A stretch of 25,446 nucleotides of DNA from JANNRW01 sp031401815. GTDB lineage: Bacteria; Desulfobacterota; Desulfuromonadia; Geobacterales; DSM-12255. The notes beneath the pieces were generated by a model. It was not told where the DNA came from. It saw only the letters and a program-made list of their open reading frames with translations, and ran no database searches. Every line of letters begins with the position of its first letter. Position 1 is the stretch's first letter. The stretch is from NCBI GenBank assembly GCA_031401815.1, contig JANNRW010000406.1, positions 1 through 25,446 of the forward strand, written 5' to 3'. Position numbers and translations under genes: made by a program. Positions 23,571 through 25,446 of this stretch are shown here, in pieces.

Positions 23571-24710
23571 GTGAGCAGATTTCTTATTTTCTATTTTTTC
23601 GTTTATGGTGGTGCCCACCTCTATTTTACTCTGAAACTGCGTCAGGCTTTCCAGCTATCATTTCAGGGGAAGCTGCTCTCAGGAACTTTGACAGCAGTTC
23701 TGTTCATCGCGCCTCTTATGGCACGGTTTCTGGAAAAGCGCGGCTTTGAAGAGTCTGCCGGGGTTGCTGCACAGGCTGGCTACTGGTGGATGGGGCTTTT
23801 GTTTCTGTTTGTAACAGCAGCTCTACTTCTTGACCTTCTTCATCTTTTGTCCCTAATCAGTTCAAAACTCCTTAAACGACGGCCACTTATCCGGACAAAC
23901 TCTTTCGCAATGTTCGTCATCCCTGCCTGCTACGCACTGCTGATCGGTATCTACGGCTGGAATGAAGCCAATAATATCCGCACTGAACATCTGACCTTAA
24001 GCAGCAGAAAAATTCCGGCTGGTTCCGGTAAAATCAGGATTGCTCTTATCTCTGATCTTCATATCGGACAGATCATGAGTGAGCGGCGTGTAAATGATGT
24101 CATTGTCGCTGTGAAAGCAGCAGCCCCTGACCTGCTCCTCTCAGCAGGCGATCTTGTGGACGGCCATCAGAGACATTTTCTTGGTATGGACAGACTTTTC
24201 CAGGAGATAAATCCCCAGCTTGGCAAGATAGCGATTCCAGGCAATCACGAATACTATGTAGGGATTGAAGAGTCTCAGAAGTTTATGCGAAGCGCCGGTT
24301 TCAGGGTACTTCGGGATGAGAATCTGGATATCGGCAACTACTTGACCATAACCGGAATAGACGATCCGGCGCGTAACAGAGAGCAGAAGCATGATGGCGA
24401 CATCGAAGCGCAGCTATTGAGGAGTGCCCGAGCCGACCGGTATCATCTGCTCCTTAAACACAGGCCTGTTCTGGAAAAAGCATCTGCCGGACAGTTCGAT
24501 CTGCAACTCTCAGGACATGTTCACAAGGGGCAGATATTCCCCTTCAATCTTCTGACATGGCTCAGTTTTCCGGTAAAAGCAGGGTTGACCAGCCTCGGCG
24601 AAAGCTCTGCCATCTATGTCAGTCGGGGGACAGGGGTCTGGGGGCCACCGATCCGCTTCCTGGCACCTCCTGAAATTACAGTAATCGATCTGGTTCCAGC
24701 CGATAAATGA
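23571..24710 (+). CDS. Membrane-anchored metallophosphoesterase (YkuE/YaeI-type)
   Basis: A calcineurin-like phosphoesterase of about 379 aa. Four hydrophobic segments fill the N-terminal third (about 4-22, 36-56, 73-97, 111-130). The catalytic domain follows from about 155: SDLHIG (Asp163, His165, numbered from GTG 23568), GDLVDG (Asp195), GNHEYY (Asn226, His227), LKHRP (His298) and SGHVHKGQ (His317, His319), a complete dimetal set. Relatives act on UDP-sugar or lipid-linked phosphates, but the substrate here is unknown. Two adjacent GTG codons (23568 and 23571) follow GGAGG; the second has the better spacing. Confidence 0.9.
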   Translation: MSRFLIFYFFVYGGAHLYFTLKLRQAFQLSFQGKLLSGTLTAVLFIAPLMARFLEKRGFEESAGVAAQAGYWWMGLLFLFVTAALLLDLLHLLSLISSKLLKRRPLIRTNSFAMFVIPACYALLIGIYGWNEANNIRTEHLTLSSRKIPAGSGKIRIALISDLHIGQIMSERRVNDVIVAVKAAAPDLLLSAGDLVDGHQRHFLGMDRLFQEINPQLGKIAIPGNHEYYVGIEESQKFMRSAGFRVLRDENLDIGNYLTITGIDDPARNREQKHDGDIEAQLLRSARADRYHLLLKHRPVLEKASAGQFDLQLSGHVHKGQIFPFNLLTWLSFPVKAGLTSLGESSAIYVSRGTGVWGPPIRFLAPPEITVIDLVPADK

Positions 24711-24737
24711 CTTGGCGCCAATAATGGTGAACCCCGA

Positions 24738-25442
24738 ATGAAAGCCAGTATTAAAGCATACAAAGAGCTGATGAAAGAGATTGACGACTGGTTCTCCCGC
24801 GCCCTCTCTGCTCATCCCGCTCAAATTCAGTGCAAAAGCGGCTGTAGCGAATGTTGCCGCTCTCTTTTCGACATAACCCTGCTTGACGCCGCCTGCCTCA
24901 GGGAGGGGTTTGAACTCCTTCCGCAAGAGGTGAGAACAGCGGTAACAGCCAAGGCCGGCAGCCGTCTCCTTGAACTGAAGAAGAAATGGCCGGAACTTGA
25001 TCTGCCATTAATTCTGAATTACCGCAGGGAAGAGGAGTGGCAGGAGCTTATGCAGCCTGATGATGAAACACCATGCGTTCTGCTTGATGACAACAACAAC
25101 TGCCTCCTCTATGAGCATCGTCCTATGACCTGCCGACTTCACGGTCTCCCCCTCATCGACCTTTCCGGTGATGTCATGCACGACGAGTGGTGCACGAGAA
25201 ATTTTAAATGTAGCAACCCGCTTCTGCTGTCGGAGCTTGCAGCACCCTTTGATCTATTCTTTCGGAGGGAAGCAGCACTTGATCGCAGTTTTACAGCCGC
25301 GCTTCTGGGCGAAGCCGTCTTTGAGCTCGACACCTTTATCCCTCTGGCGCTACTACTTGATCTTCGAACCTTTGACTGGCATGGTTGGTGGCGTGAAAAT
25401 CGCCTCGCAATTCTCGAAATGAGCGAACAGGGGAAACTGTAA
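24738..25442 (+). CDS. YkgJ-family cysteine cluster protein
   Basis: A 234-aa protein of the YkgJ/UPF0153-like group, thought to bind zinc or iron. The N-terminal CKSGCSECC (Cys32, 36, 39, 40) is followed by the second cluster Cys113, Cys122 and Cys132 in the family pattern C-x8-C-LLYEHRPMTC-RLHG, plus Cys152 and Cys158. Function is unknown; some members sit near flagellar or lysine-methylation genes. It lies 27 bases after the phosphoesterase, probably in one transcript. The Shine-Dalgarno is poor, and a five-codon ORF (ATG 24724) overlaps the start region. Its stop overlaps a possible next ATG (25442-25444), suggesting the operon continues. Confidence 0.92.
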   Translation: MKASIKAYKELMKEIDDWFSRALSAHPAQIQCKSGCSECCRSLFDITLLDAACLREGFELLPQEVRTAVTAKAGSRLLELKKKWPELDLPLILNYRREEEWQELMQPDDETPCVLLDDNNNCLLYEHRPMTCRLHGLPLIDLSGDVMHDEWCTRNFKCSNPLLLSELAAPFDLFFRREAALDRSFTAALLGEAVFELDTFIPLALLLDLRTFDWHGWWRENRLAILEMSEQGKL

Positions 25443-25446
25443 TGAC

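Noticed and set aside
1..25446. CRISPR arrays, transposases, prophage genes or rRNA
   Set aside because: None seen; the only tandem repeats are the short heptamer arrays, which have no spacers.

Overview
The window looks like chromosomal DNA from a Geobacter-type bacterium (Desulfuromonadia/Geobacterales). The gene orders DUF177-rpmF-plsX-fabHDZG-acpP-fabF-rpiB-glyA and tilS-ftsH-folP-cdaA-cdaR-glmM-pdxJ support this, as do the YkgJ-type Cys cluster protein and frequent GTG/TTG starts. The assignment is inferred from gene content, not from a database match.

Left part (1-4954, all minus strand): a surface-polysaccharide export block read from a strong sigma70 promoter near 4940. The order is tolC-like outer-membrane channel, a 22-codon ORF, wzm-type ABC-2 permease, an MNT nucleotidyltransferase/HEPN toxin-antitoxin pair, wzt-type ATPase with a C-terminal cargo-binding domain, and a methyltransferase-like gene running toward the left edge. 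The MNT-HEPN pair sits between the two exporter subunits and is translationally coupled to wzt. A 7-bp tandem repeat lies inside the wzt coding sequence.

Middle (4999-13686, minus strand): a housekeeping operon for ribosomal protein L32, phospholipid/fatty-acid initiation (plsX, fabH, fabD), fabZ, fabG, acpP, fabF, then rpiB and glyA. It starts at a near-consensus promoter at 13659-13686 and ends at a strong terminator after glyA. A hairpin lies between acpP and fabF. Two inverted arrays of heptamers lie between rpiB and glyA.

Next (13848-15995, plus strand): a tRNA-His/tRNA-Met pair with its own promoter and terminator, then an orphan GspG-like pseudopilin and a zinc-ribbon membrane protein of unknown function. 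A strong terminator separates these from the convergent pdxJ operon.

Right part (16015-23512, minus strand): tilS, ftsH, folP, cdaA (c-di-AMP synthase), a one-domain YbbR/CdaR, glmM and pdxJ. Short gaps and 4-bp or 20-bp overlaps indicate translational coupling. Diverging from tilS on the plus strand are a membrane-anchored metallophosphoesterase and a YkgJ-family Cys-cluster protein, with a possible further gene starting at the right edge.

No complete novel defence or mobile system is evident. The least-explained items are the MNT-HEPN insertion (with a non-canonical HEPN motif), the two sets of heptameric repeats, the orphan pseudopilin/zinc-ribbon pair, the hairpin enclosing the folP start codon, and an apparent in-frame stop in the methyltransferase gene.
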